A stretch of 64,000 nucleotides of DNA from Torymus aiolomorphi (GCA_036365515.1 CM070874.1:111773235-111837234); one strand, 5' to 3'. Positions 40,290 through 50,317 are shown, counted from the first letter of the stretch. Numbers and translations are program-made. Notes: generated from the sequence alone by a model not told the origin.

Positions 40290-40922
40290 TCAGAGGTTAT
40301 ATATCGTAACCTTAATGGAACGCATGGGTTTAATAGTGTTATTGTATAATTCTAAAGTCAGAGGTGGAATAATAATATTGATATCTTCCGCGGTTGTATT
40401 TATCGCGAACAAATGAGCCTTGTAATTTCTGTTTGTGGCTAAACATTCGCCTATGAAAAGTCGAGGTCTGGCATTTACTCTGGGAATATAACCAGTAGAT
40501 CGTGTATTGTTCCGAATTTTAATTTGAACAAGGGTTTTTGTCCTGGCTGGTAGATAAAAGGCGTCATGGTTTATAAATATTACAGTTTCTTGCGGATTCC
40601 TGAAAGAGATTGCTCCGTCCCTGAAGGATAGAGTTGCCTTCTGTTCTCTTAGAAATTCTGTACCGAGAATCCCATCTGCGTCTACCGGGAGGTTGTCTGA
40701 TACGATGTTGAGTCGACATTTAATATCCCCGAGACTTATATTTACGCATCCTAGAGTATCGATTACACCGTCGCTTATTCCGGCCAGGCGATAAAGAACA
40801 TTTGGTTGAATGGTAACGTGAGATTTGAATAGAGATGCTTTAATAATATTTAATTCGCACCCGGTGTCGATAAGGAACCGCGGTAGGGGTTTTGTTAAAT
40901 CTTTGCTTTTAAATATTACCAC
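40290..40922 (-). pseudogene. Retrotransposon aspartic protease domain (second copy)
   Basis: This 210-codon frame contains LIDTGCELNIIK near residue 18, with the catalytic D-T-G triad of retropepsins, RLAGISDGVIDTLG, and the ILGTEF motif that follows the flap near residue 90. After about residue 120 it continues into the linker toward reverse transcriptase (LPARTKTLVQIKIRN). In retrotransposons the protease cuts the Gag-Pol polyprotein. The counterpart at 45835-46398 lacks about a dozen residues between RLAGI and the ILG motif that are present here, so this copy keeps the more complete protease. No methionine start is expected, since protease is normally translated as part of a polyprotein. 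Confidence 0.85.
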
Positions 40923-41001
40923 CGAAGATTTAGACCCATTAGCGGCGGCAAAGATGATGATTTTTAATTATCTATTAATTTAATTTAATTAATTTAATTA
41001 T

Positions 41002-41158
41002 CTGTAATTATCTATTAATTTATCGGATTATTGCTTGTTATTTCATGGGAATGTGCTTATTATTTAATCGGTTCTTTCATTTTTTTAGATTTGGGATTTT
41101 CATTGTAAAATGACCCTAAATATAGCGTTGTTCGTCCATGAGAATGCAGTTCATAACA
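41002..41158 (-). repeat. 3' LTR remnant (inner 157 bp)
   Basis: The 157 bp match 53093-53249 of the right LTR with two differences seen by eye and end in the same TTCATAACA. The remaining 1.2 kb of this LTR is absent; the sequence to the left is AT-rich and then belongs to the second retrotransposon fragment. Confidence 0.95.
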
Positions 41159-41175
41159 GTCCCCCCCATCTTTTA
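41159..41175 (-). other. Polypurine tract next to the 3' LTR
   Basis: On the minus strand the LTR is preceded by a purine run containing AAAAGATGGGGGGGA. In LTR elements this tract primes plus-strand DNA synthesis and lies directly next to the 3' LTR, as here. It sets the orientation of the element. Confidence 0.85.
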
Positions 41176-42628
41176 AAACACGGACCTATGGTTCGGGCTT
41201 TTCACAAATTTGGAATTTCAAATCTTCGCGTGCTCGGGAGGTTCGTAATAGACTCGATCGAAGCCAACGGATGGCGCCACGACTCGGTGGAGTTAGCGAT
41301 TCATTCAGAGTCGCCGTCACCGTCTGCTAGCTGTCAATACATGCTGGTAGGATTCTTTATTGTTTATGTTTTGAAGCTACATATGTAGAATAGATTACCT
41401 GTTTTTTTTTAAGGAGATTTAAAAAGGAGAAAAGAAGATGCTACTAGGTATACAATTTCTTGGGGAGGAGTTTAATTGGAATGCGAATTCTTTGTAAAAG
41501 GATTTTAATTTATATTTCAGCCTGCTGAAGAAGGACTTGTATCTGGGGATTCAAAGAGAATAATTAAGATATTCGATATTCGACTACTTATATTTGACAA
41601 GGCGTCTTCTTGCATTCATTATAAGATGAGGGTTACGTGATCAGCTTGAGTAATTTGTTGCATTATTATCAAGGTATTCAGATTTTGTGAGGCGTTTTAA
41701 AGAAGAACAGTAGCAATTCTACTGATTGAATGAAAACAAACACATACATTTTATGAGAAAGATGAATGTGAGATCACTGAGTCTGTTCAGAGTAGCACAG
41801 TATTCAATTCCAAAGGGCTATACACTACAACGAGTGTCAAGATACATTTGCATTTAAAAGCAACACGCCTTTTTGGAACAATAATAAATATATAATACAA
41901 GCTTGAGTTCAGGGTGTATGCAATAAATAATTATTGAAAAAGAAAAAATAAAATGGTTTTATGGATCTGTAATAATGTTGGCTTTTTAAGTTTTTATTGC
42001 GGTCTCGCACTTTATATGACCTGGTGCATATTCTACATCTCTCCTAGTAGTAAAACTCATTGTGAGTGGGACGTGTTAAAAGGTGTCTTATCAGTGGATG
42101 GATTAAAAGTACAGAGGAAGGACAGGTTGTTAGCAGCAGTTTTGTGCGAAACGGATGATACTAGTATTACCCTACTGTCACTATTTTGGCCAGAAGGGCT
42201 TATAACTATAGAACCGTCTTAAACCAAATCCCATCCTTGTGTAGAAAGGGAAACAAAAATACTTCACACTCAATAGTTGCTTTTTCTTTTCTTTTATAAA
42301 AAAAAATATAAAATTTATATTAAAATTATAAAAACAATCAGGTATTCCATATCCTACAGAATTTGCTCAGTAATGGCTCAGTGCTCTTCCTTCAGCAAAA
42401 ATTCTTGATTGGGTCCGGATCGTTGACAGAGTTTTCTGCATCTTATCATATAGGGCAGGAGAGGTATACTTCGCCCAATCTTACCTCCTCCTCGTGTTGC
42501 AGCAACACGAAGGCACATTGCCTACATCGTGCAGCTTTTATCGATCTGAAGGGATTCTCCAGGCATGGACCTGGGCAAGGAGGAGTTTGTAGACTGGTCG
42601 TGAGTCCAGTCATATGGAGGTATCTGAA

Positions 42629-43117
42629 TCACCAGTTAGCCTCCATGTCTGAGTAACACCTGAGACATCGCCAGGTAGATCTATCTGGGCTCTCAAAGTA
42701 AATCAGATCAGTGTGGGAGCATCTTTCCAGAAATACGCTTCTTTTTGGAGTACTCCCGGGCAAGAAACTCCTTTCCAAACTTACAGCTTCCTCTTCATTT
42801 ACGGGAGGTTTGGGGAAATGATGAGGGAGTCGTTCCTGAACAGGGGCTCGTGCTCTCGATTCCCTGCTTATGAAGAAACAGGGCGCTGGAGGTGCAGGTG
42901 TTGTGGCCGTAGGCACTATATTTACAGGTGCCACTGCTGCAGATGCTATGGTGGTAGGCGCCACATATACTGGCGAGACCGGAGGAGGCAAATAATACGT
43001 TAGGCAGCTACCAGTCACAGCCTGAGGGTTGGCGTAGTACAGCATCTGGCTTTGCACTCCTTCACCGGTCATGTTATCTTTCACCGGCTCCTCCTTTATG
43101 GTTATCTCGGGGTTCAT
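42629..43117 (-). CDS. Unidentified proline-rich ORF with cysteine pairs, behind a possible 79-bp intron
   Basis: The 162-codon frame begins MNPEITIKEEPVKD, where IKEEPVK resembles a sumoylation site of nuclear regulators, continues with a proline- and alanine-rich stretch at about residues 45-85, and ends with ERCSHTDLIYFE and WRCLRCYSDMEANW. After the TGA the same frame stays open for about 60 more codons and contains CRQC and a further Cys, so the TGA may be a mutation that cut a longer protein. Directly before the ATG, on the minus strand, is CATCTGCAG, and 79 bp upstream is AAAAG followed by GTAAGGCAGG, a good donor. No frame joins cleanly across, so the upstream exon would be 5' untranslated. 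I do not recognise the family. It could be a host gene fragment carried by the retrotransposon or an accessory ORF of it. Confidence 0.4.
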   Translation of the reverse strand: MNPEITIKEEPVKDNMTGEGVQSQMLYYANPQAVTGSCLTYYLPPPVSPVYVAPTTIASAAVAPVNIVPTATTPAPPAPCFFISRESRARAPVQERLPHHFPKPPVNEEEAVSLERSFLPGSTPKRSVFLERCSHTDLIYFESPDRSTWRCLRCYSDMEANW

Positions 43118-43196
43118 CTGCAGATGAGGGTTTTGGGTTAAATTATAGTTTCTCCCCCTTTTTCATTATAGGATATTCCTCCCCTACCTGCCTTAC
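43118..43196 (-). other. Possible 79-bp intron before the proline-rich ORF
   Basis: On the minus strand the segment starts GTAAGGCAGG and ends CATCTGCAG, with a T-rich stretch inside. The size is typical for insect short introns. The frames do not continue across, so it is only supported as a 5' UTR intron. Confidence 0.4.
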
Positions 43197-43925
43197 CTTT
43201 TTATGACAGGAAGTAATGCTGGCTTCTGGAGGAGATCCTCTTGGAGAGCCCTATGGCTTTTGTCTTTTGCGTGAGGTGTGATCACTCCGGTAGCAGTTGG
43301 TGGAATGGCCCATGGCGCGCGCGGAAAAAAAACGGCGGGGTCAACGTTAAAAACGATGTTACCAGTATACCTAGCATGGACTGACGGTCGTCGATAAAGC
43401 AAAGCGCAATTTTGCCAGACTTTTGTTAAAAACTGCCTTGAGACAAATTGATTGTAATTACGTGATGGTAGCTCATAATTAACTACCGATAAATACTATT
43501 AGCTTAAATTGTTCAATTTTGATAATAGTTAGTAATAATAATTATGGGCAAGAAAAATAAAGAATAAACTAGGTCAAACGCACGTTTCGCGTGCGGAGAT
43601 AAACTGAGCCTTACATACATATAGCTACAGCTGTGGCAGATATGACTATACTCCCGACCAATCAGATTGCGAATAAAAAGTAAAATAACATTGCCATCAA
43701 TTTTAATAAAGGGGATAATATCTCTGGAGAAGGTTACCAAATTCAAATACATTGGCCGCGTTCTGAGTTGAGAGAGCGCAATACGAGCGAAATGCGTTAG
43801 ACAAGGACAGAAATTACTGGCCAGCTGCTGGCAGCAGTAACGCACCCATTATCAATGAATGGAAGTGAACGTTGAACAATATTTGATTACTAGCCATCAG
43901 CAATTACCCTATTCCCCTTTTCTTG

Positions 43926-44210
43926 TACGGAGCGTGGTTCTTTGTGAATAAGTTAATTTGTAAGGGTGAATCGCGTACAGAGCGTAGTTTTTTTTTCTTT
44001 TAAATAATTTAAATTTTTAAGGGTGAAGGGTTTTTTAAATTAAATTTTGTTGTCTGCAATTTTATTATAGAGCGCGGCCTTTAAGAGGAGGGAAGTTTTT
44101 AACGAATTTATTTTTGAGAGAAATTAGTAAATTTATTGTCCTAAGAGCGAGGGGTGTACAAAGCGCGGTTCTTTTAAATAATTTAAATTTTTAAGGGTGA
44201 AGGGAGCCCC
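43926..44210. repeat. Diverged tandem repeat, period about 90 bp
   Basis: Blocks beginning TACGGAGCGTGGTTC, TACAGAGCGTAG, TATAGAGCGCGGCC and TACAAAGCGCGGTTC occur at 43926, 43976, 44066 and 44157. Blocks two and four are followed by AATTTTTAAGGGTGAAGGG. It lies downstream of the integrase gene in the retrotransposon. Confidence 0.65.
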
Positions 44211-44463
44211 TGCCGTCGCTCCCTTCTGTGAGATGCTTCCTATGGCTCGCCGGGGCCCATCCTGTTACAGGGTATCAGGATTACACCCGGTTTCCCATCT
44301 CCAGGGCAGAAAAAGGAACAAGATTTTAATTTAAAACATTTTTGAATTTTATTTTTACGAGCCCTGGCCATCTCTCCTATGACCCTTATTACCATATCAT
44401 TTATTTATAACAAGATACATACAATTTTTAGCTTAATCGCACGCATACAATAGAAAATTATAT

Positions 44464-44968
44464 TCAGTCTGGTCGCAAACACGCATGTTTTAATTTATCC
44501 AAGTGAACTACCTTAGTTTTATTATTCCCCAGATCTATTTTCGCGTTTCTATCGTCTATTAACTCAAGTATTTTACACCGACCCGCATATTGCTCGTCGA
44601 ATTTTCATACTTGCGGTTCTTTTAACAAATATACGCCTTCACCGACCTTAAAATTTTTCGCGTTTAGTTTCTGGTCATAATATCGCTTAGATCGCTCCCT
44701 CCAACAATTGTGCATTCGCCGTTCTCTGTGTATCATTAAGTTTAAATATTAATTCGTCTAGGTACATTTCGTAGGTTTTCTCGACATTTTTCGTTTCGAA
44801 CTCTGAAGGCAACCGCGCTTTTTGTCCGAAAATTAATTCATGGGGAGTGAAACCGTGCGCTGAATGAACTGACGTGTTATAAGAAAACATAGCCATTTTA
44901 ATCCACATATCCCAATCGGTTTTGTCAGTGTACATTTTAAGATATTCGACAAGGGAGTGATGACTTCT
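44464..44968 (-). pseudogene. Integrase C-terminal part, broken
   Basis: After the stop at 44969-44971 the same minus-strand frame continues RSHHSLVEYLK and then the frame at 44687-44935 (DWDMWIKMAMFSYNTSVHSA, GFTPHELIFGQKARLPSE), which is the conserved end of the gypsy integrase core. A frameshift near 44700 leads to ERSKRYYDQKLNAKNFKVGE, the C-terminal domain, with an in-frame TGA at 44605-44607 and then YAGRCKILELIDDRN, where a GPY/F-type motif would sit. The frame ends at 44464-44466. At least two breaks plus the upstream stop make it non-functional. Confidence 0.85.
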
Positions 44969-45826
44969 TTATAAACCCATGGTTTGGGAATGGAAAGAGG
45001 TAGATCGCAACTGCCTAATTTTGAATATCTTAGCTACCTTTTGCATTAAACTGCTCTGAAAATTGCTGCCCTGATCGGCTTTAATCGCTTCGGGACAGCC
45101 GAATCTAGTAATAAAATCGTGAACTAACGCGGTGGCAACCATCTCAGCGGTCATATCGGAAATAGGAAGGGCGTCAGAATACTTAGTTAGGTTGCACTGA
45201 AGGGTTAATATATATTTATTCCCGGCTATAGTTACAGGCAAGGGCCCTACGATATCCATTCCTAAGACTTCGAACGCTTCACTAGGGGTAGTGGTGATTC
45301 TCATAGGTTGCTTTGTTTTTACTCTAACCAATTTGCGCCTTTGACACTCCTCACACGCTCGCACATATTCGGAAATATCTTCATTTATTCCGGGCCAAAA
45401 GTATCGTTCGCGTACGCGATGATAAGTTTTCGCGATGCCTTTGTGGCCCCCAATTACTGAATCATGGGCTTCATTGATAATTCCTAACCTATCATTGGGA
45501 GGTGGAATAATTACTTCGCCTGTGCATATAGTTAATTTTGGAAACCCGGTTTTCATACATAAAGACGAATTATAGGGTGACTCAGATTCTTCTACTATGT
45601 CATTATTAATTAAATCTTGAACCTGTTCTCGAACCGCTTCGCGTAAATGAGGTGGGTAACGATATTGTTTTACATTAATCGGAATGTTATCCGTGGTGGG
45701 TATTTTGTGAGCAATTTTGGAAGTTTGGGTAAGTTTATCTTTCGGTAAATGAAACTTGCAAGGAAACTGAGAAACTAATTTTATCACGCTATCCTTTTCT
45801 AGCTGATTAAGCCCTTCCAAGTTCAA
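44969..45826 (-). pseudogene. Pol fusion: start of reverse transcriptase joined to integrase, middle deleted
   Basis: The 285-codon frame begins upstream of reverse transcriptase and reaches NNDIVEESESPYNSSL, the conserved early motif, at about residues 74-89. It then jumps directly to integrase at about residue 90. All catalytic reverse transcriptase motifs (such as YxDD) and RNase H are absent. The integrase part has the HHCC zinc-binding region (HDSVIGGH, then CEEC) and the core residues D in LGMDIVGP and D in KADQGSNF. The frame stops at TAA 44971-44969 within what should be the conserved LER motif carrying the catalytic Glu; spacing from the second Asp is one residue shorter than the usual DD35E. 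The element cannot supply reverse transcription or integration. Confidence 0.9.
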
Positions 45827-45834
45827 TAATTCAG

Positions 45835-46398
45835 TTATTTTATTAATTCTATGTGAACTATTCTAATTGAACGAATTGGTTTTATTGTACCATCATAGCT
45901 TTCTAAAACAATAGGGAGTACGATTAATCTAATGTCCTCCGTCGTTGATTTAATTGCGAATAAAGTAACTTTTCCGTTATTATTGGTGACTAAACATTCG
46001 CCCAAAAAGACACCCGGATCTGTTTTTACTCTCGGAACGTACCCGGTCTGACGCGCAGGATTTTGAACTGCGAGATGAATCAAGGTTTTTGTTCTAGCCG
46101 GTAGATGAATGATATCGTGTTCAAGAAAAGGGGCAGCTTCCCATGGTTGACCCCAAGTAAGCGTAGAATCTCTAAAGGATAAGGTAGCTTTTTGCGTTCG
46201 CATGAATTCTACACCGAGGATTCCGTCAGTTTTTATAGGAAAGTCGTCAGATACCCAAGAACATTGGGTTTCGATTAACCCTTCGCCAATTCCAGCTAAT
46301 CTATACAAGGTATCTACAAGAATAGGTACACTACCTTTTAATAAATCTCGCTTTATAATATTCAACTCAGAACCTGTATCCAAAAGGAATCGCGACAT
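45835..46398 (-). pseudogene. Retrotransposon aspartic protease with internal deletion
   Basis: The frame has SRFLLDTGSELNIIK with the retropepsin D-T-G near its start and DGILGVEFMRTQKATLSF with the ILG motif near residue 70. Compared with the second copy at 40290-40922 about a dozen residues are missing between GEGLIETQ and the region before the ILG motif, which should remove part of the flap. The frame is open further upstream to about 46560, where an in-frame stop separates it from the second zinc knuckle of gag. A stop at 45835 separates it from the Pol frame, though in this family such domains are normally one polyprotein. Confidence 0.85.
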
Positions 46399-46559
46399 AT
46401 CCTTAACTAAATTCTCGCTCGCGAATGCAACAATGGGAGATTTTATGTCCTGCGGGGTGGTGACGGCAAGGATAATGGCGCGAGTATGGACATTAAAGCC
46501 GGAGGGGCTCGGTGGTTCACCGGTATTATTATTACTATAAGGATACGGTCCCTGATATT

Positions 46560-46640
46560 GATTTGTTCATTTCCTACATTCATCAAAATTATGCCCAGAG
46601 AATTTGCAGTAATTACAAAATTTAGATTTCCGTTTTTCTA
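46560..46640 (-). pseudogene. gag fragment with the second CCHC zinc knuckle
   Basis: On the minus strand, directly left of the transposon insertion, the frame reads CNYCKFSGHNFDECRK, a CX2CX4HX4C zinc knuckle, followed by a TGA stop. It belongs to the same gag as the first knuckle at 51117-51346. The frames of the two parts agree when the inserted element and one TA copy are ignored. Confidence 0.9.
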
Positions 46641-47276
46641 TATACACGGTGACCCATTTTAATCGCTACACCCGGATTTTTCGGATCCTAAGACAGATAG
46701 GAAAAAATGATTCAGACAAAAGTTGTAGGGGACGAAGGGGGCCAAACGATGGTCCTAACAGCTTTGACCTTGAACTTGACCTTCAAGGTTATTTCAAGGT
46801 CAAGTGGTTTTTTTTAATAGGAACACCTATTTTTGACCCCGGATTCGGAAAGAGCGGGAAATTTTACGTTCAAAATCATATTGAGACATTTTTTTCAAGG
46901 TCATTTCAAGGTCATTTCAAGGCCAAATGAAGGTCGAACTCCGAAAAATCCATTTTAAGTCGTTTTTTCCATGAGTCACAGGCTTAAGTGGTTCAAACTG
47001 ATCGTAGATTTAATAGGGAAACCCACACACCCAAAACTTTCACATCCTAGTAAACAAATATCAAACTTGCACATCCGAACCCCATGCTCTTCATAGCCTC
47101 ACATGCTAAACTGTTACACCAGACATCCCCCAGTCCCACACATCTCTACCCCATGTCTGATGTTTGTTTAACGGAAACTTCAAGATCATTAAAGCTTCTG
47201 TTGTAAATGTGTCAACCTTACGTTTAGCGCTACCCAGAAACAACGACGTGGACGTAGTAAGGATTGTTTCCTTTGG

Positions 47277-47522
47277 GGTGCTTGATTAAAGTGAGTCCCC
47301 TTGCCTCTCACTGTTCAGGGTGCTTGATTTAAGTGAGTCCCTTCGCCTCTCACTGATCGGGGTGCTTGATTAAAGTGAGTCCCCTTGCCTCTCACTGTTC
47401 AGGGTGCTTGATTTAAGTGAGTCCCTTCGCCTCTCACTGATCCGGGTGCTTGATTAAAGTGAGTCCCCTTGCTTCTCACTGTTCAGGGTGCTTGATTTAA
47501 GTGAGTCCCTTCGCCTCTCACT
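47277..47522. repeat. 41-bp tandem repeat in the left arm, 6 units
   Basis: Units begin GGGTGCTTGAT and alternate between a TAAAGTGAGTCCCCTTGCC type and a TTAAGTGAGTCCCTTCGCC type, each ending CTCACTGTTCA or CTCACTGATC. Each unit carries AGTGAG near one end and CTCACT near the other, so single units could fold. It lies just downstream of the transposase stop. Confidence 0.93.
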
Positions 47523-47533
47523 TATGTGTTTAT

Positions 47534-48597
47534 CTAACCTCGAAGAAAATGTTCGAAATTACGACCATTTGCTTCCAGGCACATAGTCAAACGCCTTTGG
47601 AAGTGGCGAACGGTGTTTAGCAAAGTTTGCCTTGGAATGGCAGCGCATGCTCGACGAATTCTGTCCATCATGTCTACTCTTGTGGTGGGCCTTTCCTCAA
47701 AAACGGCATTTTTTAAATACCCCCATAAGTAAAAATCTGGTGATGTAAGATCTGGTGAGCAAGCAGGCCATTCAACCGGACCACCTCGACCAATCCATCT
47801 GTTACCATACTGCTCATTCAAAAAAGTCCTGACAATTCGAGCGAAATGTGGTGTTGCGCCGTCCTGCTGGAGCCACATTCTTCGTCGCGTTTCTAAGTCA
47901 ATATCTTCCATCAATACAGGTAGTTCATCTCTTATTAGCGTTAAGTACGTGTGTTGATTAACATTTTCTTCGAAAAAATAAGGGCCAATCACACATCCAT
48001 TAATAATCCCACACCATACCATAATACTCCATCGTCTTTGATGGTTTACAGTTCTGACCCAATGAGGATTAACATCAAACCAGTAATGACAATTATGTCT
48101 ATTCAATTCCCCATTACTTTGAAATTTTGCCTCATCAGAAAAAAGAACAAAATTAAAAAAGTCTGGATCATTTTCTATCATTTGTAAAGCCCATTGGCAA
48201 AACACAATACGCTGTTGAAAATGAGCAAACTGTAGCTCTTGGACCAGAGTAATATGATACGCATGATATCTAAGCACCTTCATAATTCTTAAAAATGTAC
48301 TTTTGGAAGACCGATTTCCCTTTCGATTCGACGAGCGCTTATCTGTGGGTCAAGATGAATTATTGCCAGAATAGTCACAACCCGATTATCATTTTCATCA
48401 TATTGATGGCGCCTACGTTGACGAACCATGTGTCCACCACGAGCTCTTTGAGTTAAACGTCTGATAGCCATAGCGTCAGGGTGTCGTCTGTCTGGATAGC
48501 GTTCAGCATAAATTCTTGCCGCAGCACGATAATTACTTCGGCTTTCTCCTAAAGCCAACATCATGTCAACGATCTCGTTGGGCGGATAGTCAGCCAT
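47534..48597 (-). pseudogene. DD41D mariner-type transposase, left arm copy
   Basis: The gene is in two frames. 48597-48289 (102 codons) begins MADYPPNEIVDMMLALGESR and holds a helix-turn-helix region (YPDRRHPDAMAIRRLTQRAR) of the DUF4817-like kind. 48283-47534 (249 codons) is the DDE core: D50 in LFSDEAKF, D141 in WLQQDGATPHF, and D183 in SPDLTSPDF. Residues 141 and 183 have 41 residues between them, which is the DD41D (rosa-like) spacing. The linker WIGRGGPVEWP and the WG motif are present. One missing T in a T run at about 48293 separates the two frames; otherwise the gene would be about 353 codons, normal for the family. Only this one break was seen. It transposes DNA by cut and paste in the nucleus; this copy is broken. 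Confidence 0.9.
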
Positions 48598-48742
48598 TTC
48601 AGAGCCAGCTATTAATTACTATTAAATTTGAATAGTGAAATGGTATAAAAAATATTAATAATTATAATATTTGCCCGTTTACGGTCGCGACCAAAAAAGA
48701 AAAATGTTCCTAAATTATGGTAACTTTATCTGACTAAGTGTA

Positions 48743-49101
48743 TTTGCCAAAAGTACTCCGATTGTCACACTTTTGTAATTGTAAGTTTTATAATAAAGTA
48801 ATAATCATTAAATTATTTCTAATTTGAACTGCACATAATACTAAAACTTGCTTTTATTTTAAATATTGTGAATTATTGCCGTTCAAACTTGAGAAATACT
48901 AATATTGATAATGTAATCATTAAAGGCACATTTACAAATAATTTCTGTTCCGTCAAGATTTTTGTACAAAAAAGAAATGTTGTATCTTTATTCTTTTGAA
49001 AGTTATGACTTTTCTTTTTAAACAATGACATTTTTTTACAGCTCATATCTTTAATTTACTCATAACTTTCAAAAGAATAAAGATACAACATTTCTTTCAA
49101 C
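48743..49101. other. Unique spacer at the centre of the palindrome
   Basis: This 359-bp AT-rich spacer separates the two arms. It contains a smaller inverted repeat: GAAATGTTGTATCTTTATTC near 48975 pairs with GAATAAAGATACAACATTTC near 49078. Both transposase genes start on either side and face outward, so any promoter for them lies in the inner arm or here. No ORF. Confidence 0.85.
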
Positions 49102-49246
49102 TACACTTAGTCAGATAAAGTTACCATAATTTAGGAACATTTTTCTTTTTTGGTCGCGACCGTAAACGGGCAAATATTATAATTATTAATATTTTTTATA
49201 CCATTTCACTATTCAAATTTAATAGTAATTAATAGCTGGCTCTGAA

Positions 49247-50308
49247 ATGGCTGACTATCCGCCCAACGAGATCGTTGACATGATGTTGGCTTTAGGAGAA
49301 AGCCGAAGTAATTATCGTGCTGCGGCAAGAATTTATGCTGAACGCTATCCAGACAGACGACACCCTGACGCTATGGCTATCAGACGTTTAACTCAAAGAG
49401 CTCGTGGTGGACACATGGTTCGTCAACGTAGGCGCCATCAATATGATGAAAATGATAATCGGGTTGTGACTATTCTGGCAATAATTCATCTTGACCCACA
49501 GATAAGCGCTCGTCGAATCGAAAGGGAAATCGGTCTTCCAAAAGTACATTTTTAAGAATTATGAAGGTGCTTAGATATCATGCGTATCATATTACTCTGG
49601 TCCAAGAGCTACAGTTTGCTCATTTTCAACAGCGTATTGTGTTTTGCCAATGGGCTTTACAAATGATAGAAAATGATCCAGACTTTTTTAATTTTGTTCT
49701 TTTTCTGATGAGGCAAAATTTCAAAGTGATGGGGAATTGAATAGACATAATTGTCATTACTGGTTTGATGTTAATCCTCATTGGGTCAGAACTGTAAACC
49801 ATCAAAGACGATGGAGTATTATGGTATGGTGTGGGATTATTAATGGATGTGTGATTGGCCCTTATTTTTTCGAAGAAAATGTTAATCAACACACGTACTT
49901 AACGCTAATAAGAGATGAACTACCTGTATTGATGGAAGATATTGACTTAGAAACGCGACGAAGAATGTGGCTCCAGCAGGACGGCGCAACACCACATTTC
50001 GCTCGAATTGTCAGGACTTTTTTGAATGAGCAGTATGGTAACAGATGGATTGGTCGAGGTGGTCCGGTTGAATGGCCTGCTTGCTCACCAGATCTTACAT
50101 CACCAGATTTTTACTTATGGGGGTATTTAAAAATGCCGTTTTTGAGGAAAGGCCCACCACAAGAGTAGACATGATGGACAGAATTCGTCGAGCATGCGCT
50201 GCCATTCCAAGGCAAACTTTGCTAAACACCGTTCGCCACTTCCAAAGGCGTTTGACTATGTGCCTGGAAGCAAATGGTCGTAATTTTGAACATTTTCTTC
50301 GAGGTTAG
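49247..50308 (+). pseudogene. DD41D mariner-type transposase, right arm copy
   Basis: The sequence mirrors the left arm gene. The first frame, 49247-49555, is identical in translation to that of the left copy, including its stop, so both copies share the break after GLPKVHF. Two further breaks are found here: a T run in the SDEAKF region near 49704 is one base shorter than in the left arm, and the A run near 50130 is also one base shorter. The visible frames are therefore 49737-50168 and 50072-50308, overlapping. The catalytic residues D141 and D183 (left-copy numbering) are both encoded. All three breaks are single-base differences in homopolymers. Confidence 0.9.
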
Positions 50309-50317
50309 ATAAACACA

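Larger units (their letters stand above)
40027..40980 (-). mobile_element. Fragment of a second Ty3/gypsy-type retrotransposon (protease and start of reverse transcriptase)
   Basis: The minus-strand protease frame at 40290-40922 and the fragment at about 40027-40161 line up with the protease and the start of reverse transcriptase in the larger retrotransposon to the right, in the same order and orientation, but with clear divergence. Similarity in the second part stops after VQKHVQEQ at about 40027. No LTR of its own was found. On the right it abuts AT-rich sequence and then the 157-bp LTR remnant at 41002, so a recombination or deletion joined the two elements. Confidence 0.8.
41176..44463. 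other. Retrotransposon 3' region between integrase and polypurine tract, mostly unidentified
   Basis: This 3.3-kb stretch lies between the end of Pol and the polypurine tract. It contains the minus-strand proline-rich ORF at 42629-43117, listed separately, and a diverged tandem repeat at about 43926-44210. The + strand frames at 41953-42222 and 42363-42656 are not recognised. I see no envelope-type signal peptide or furin site. It may carry captured or inserted non-retroviral DNA. Confidence 0.5.

Noticed and set aside
41110..41388. + strand frame beginning MTLNIALFVHENAVHNS, also seen at 53201-53425
   Set aside because: Both start inside the LTR ends and diverge outside them, so the shared start is only LTR sequence.
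47534..50308. Two independent mariner insertions side by side
   Set aside because: The inner ends lack the TIR found at the outer ends, and only the outer ends have TA with a broken gag frame, so a single palindromic unit fits better.
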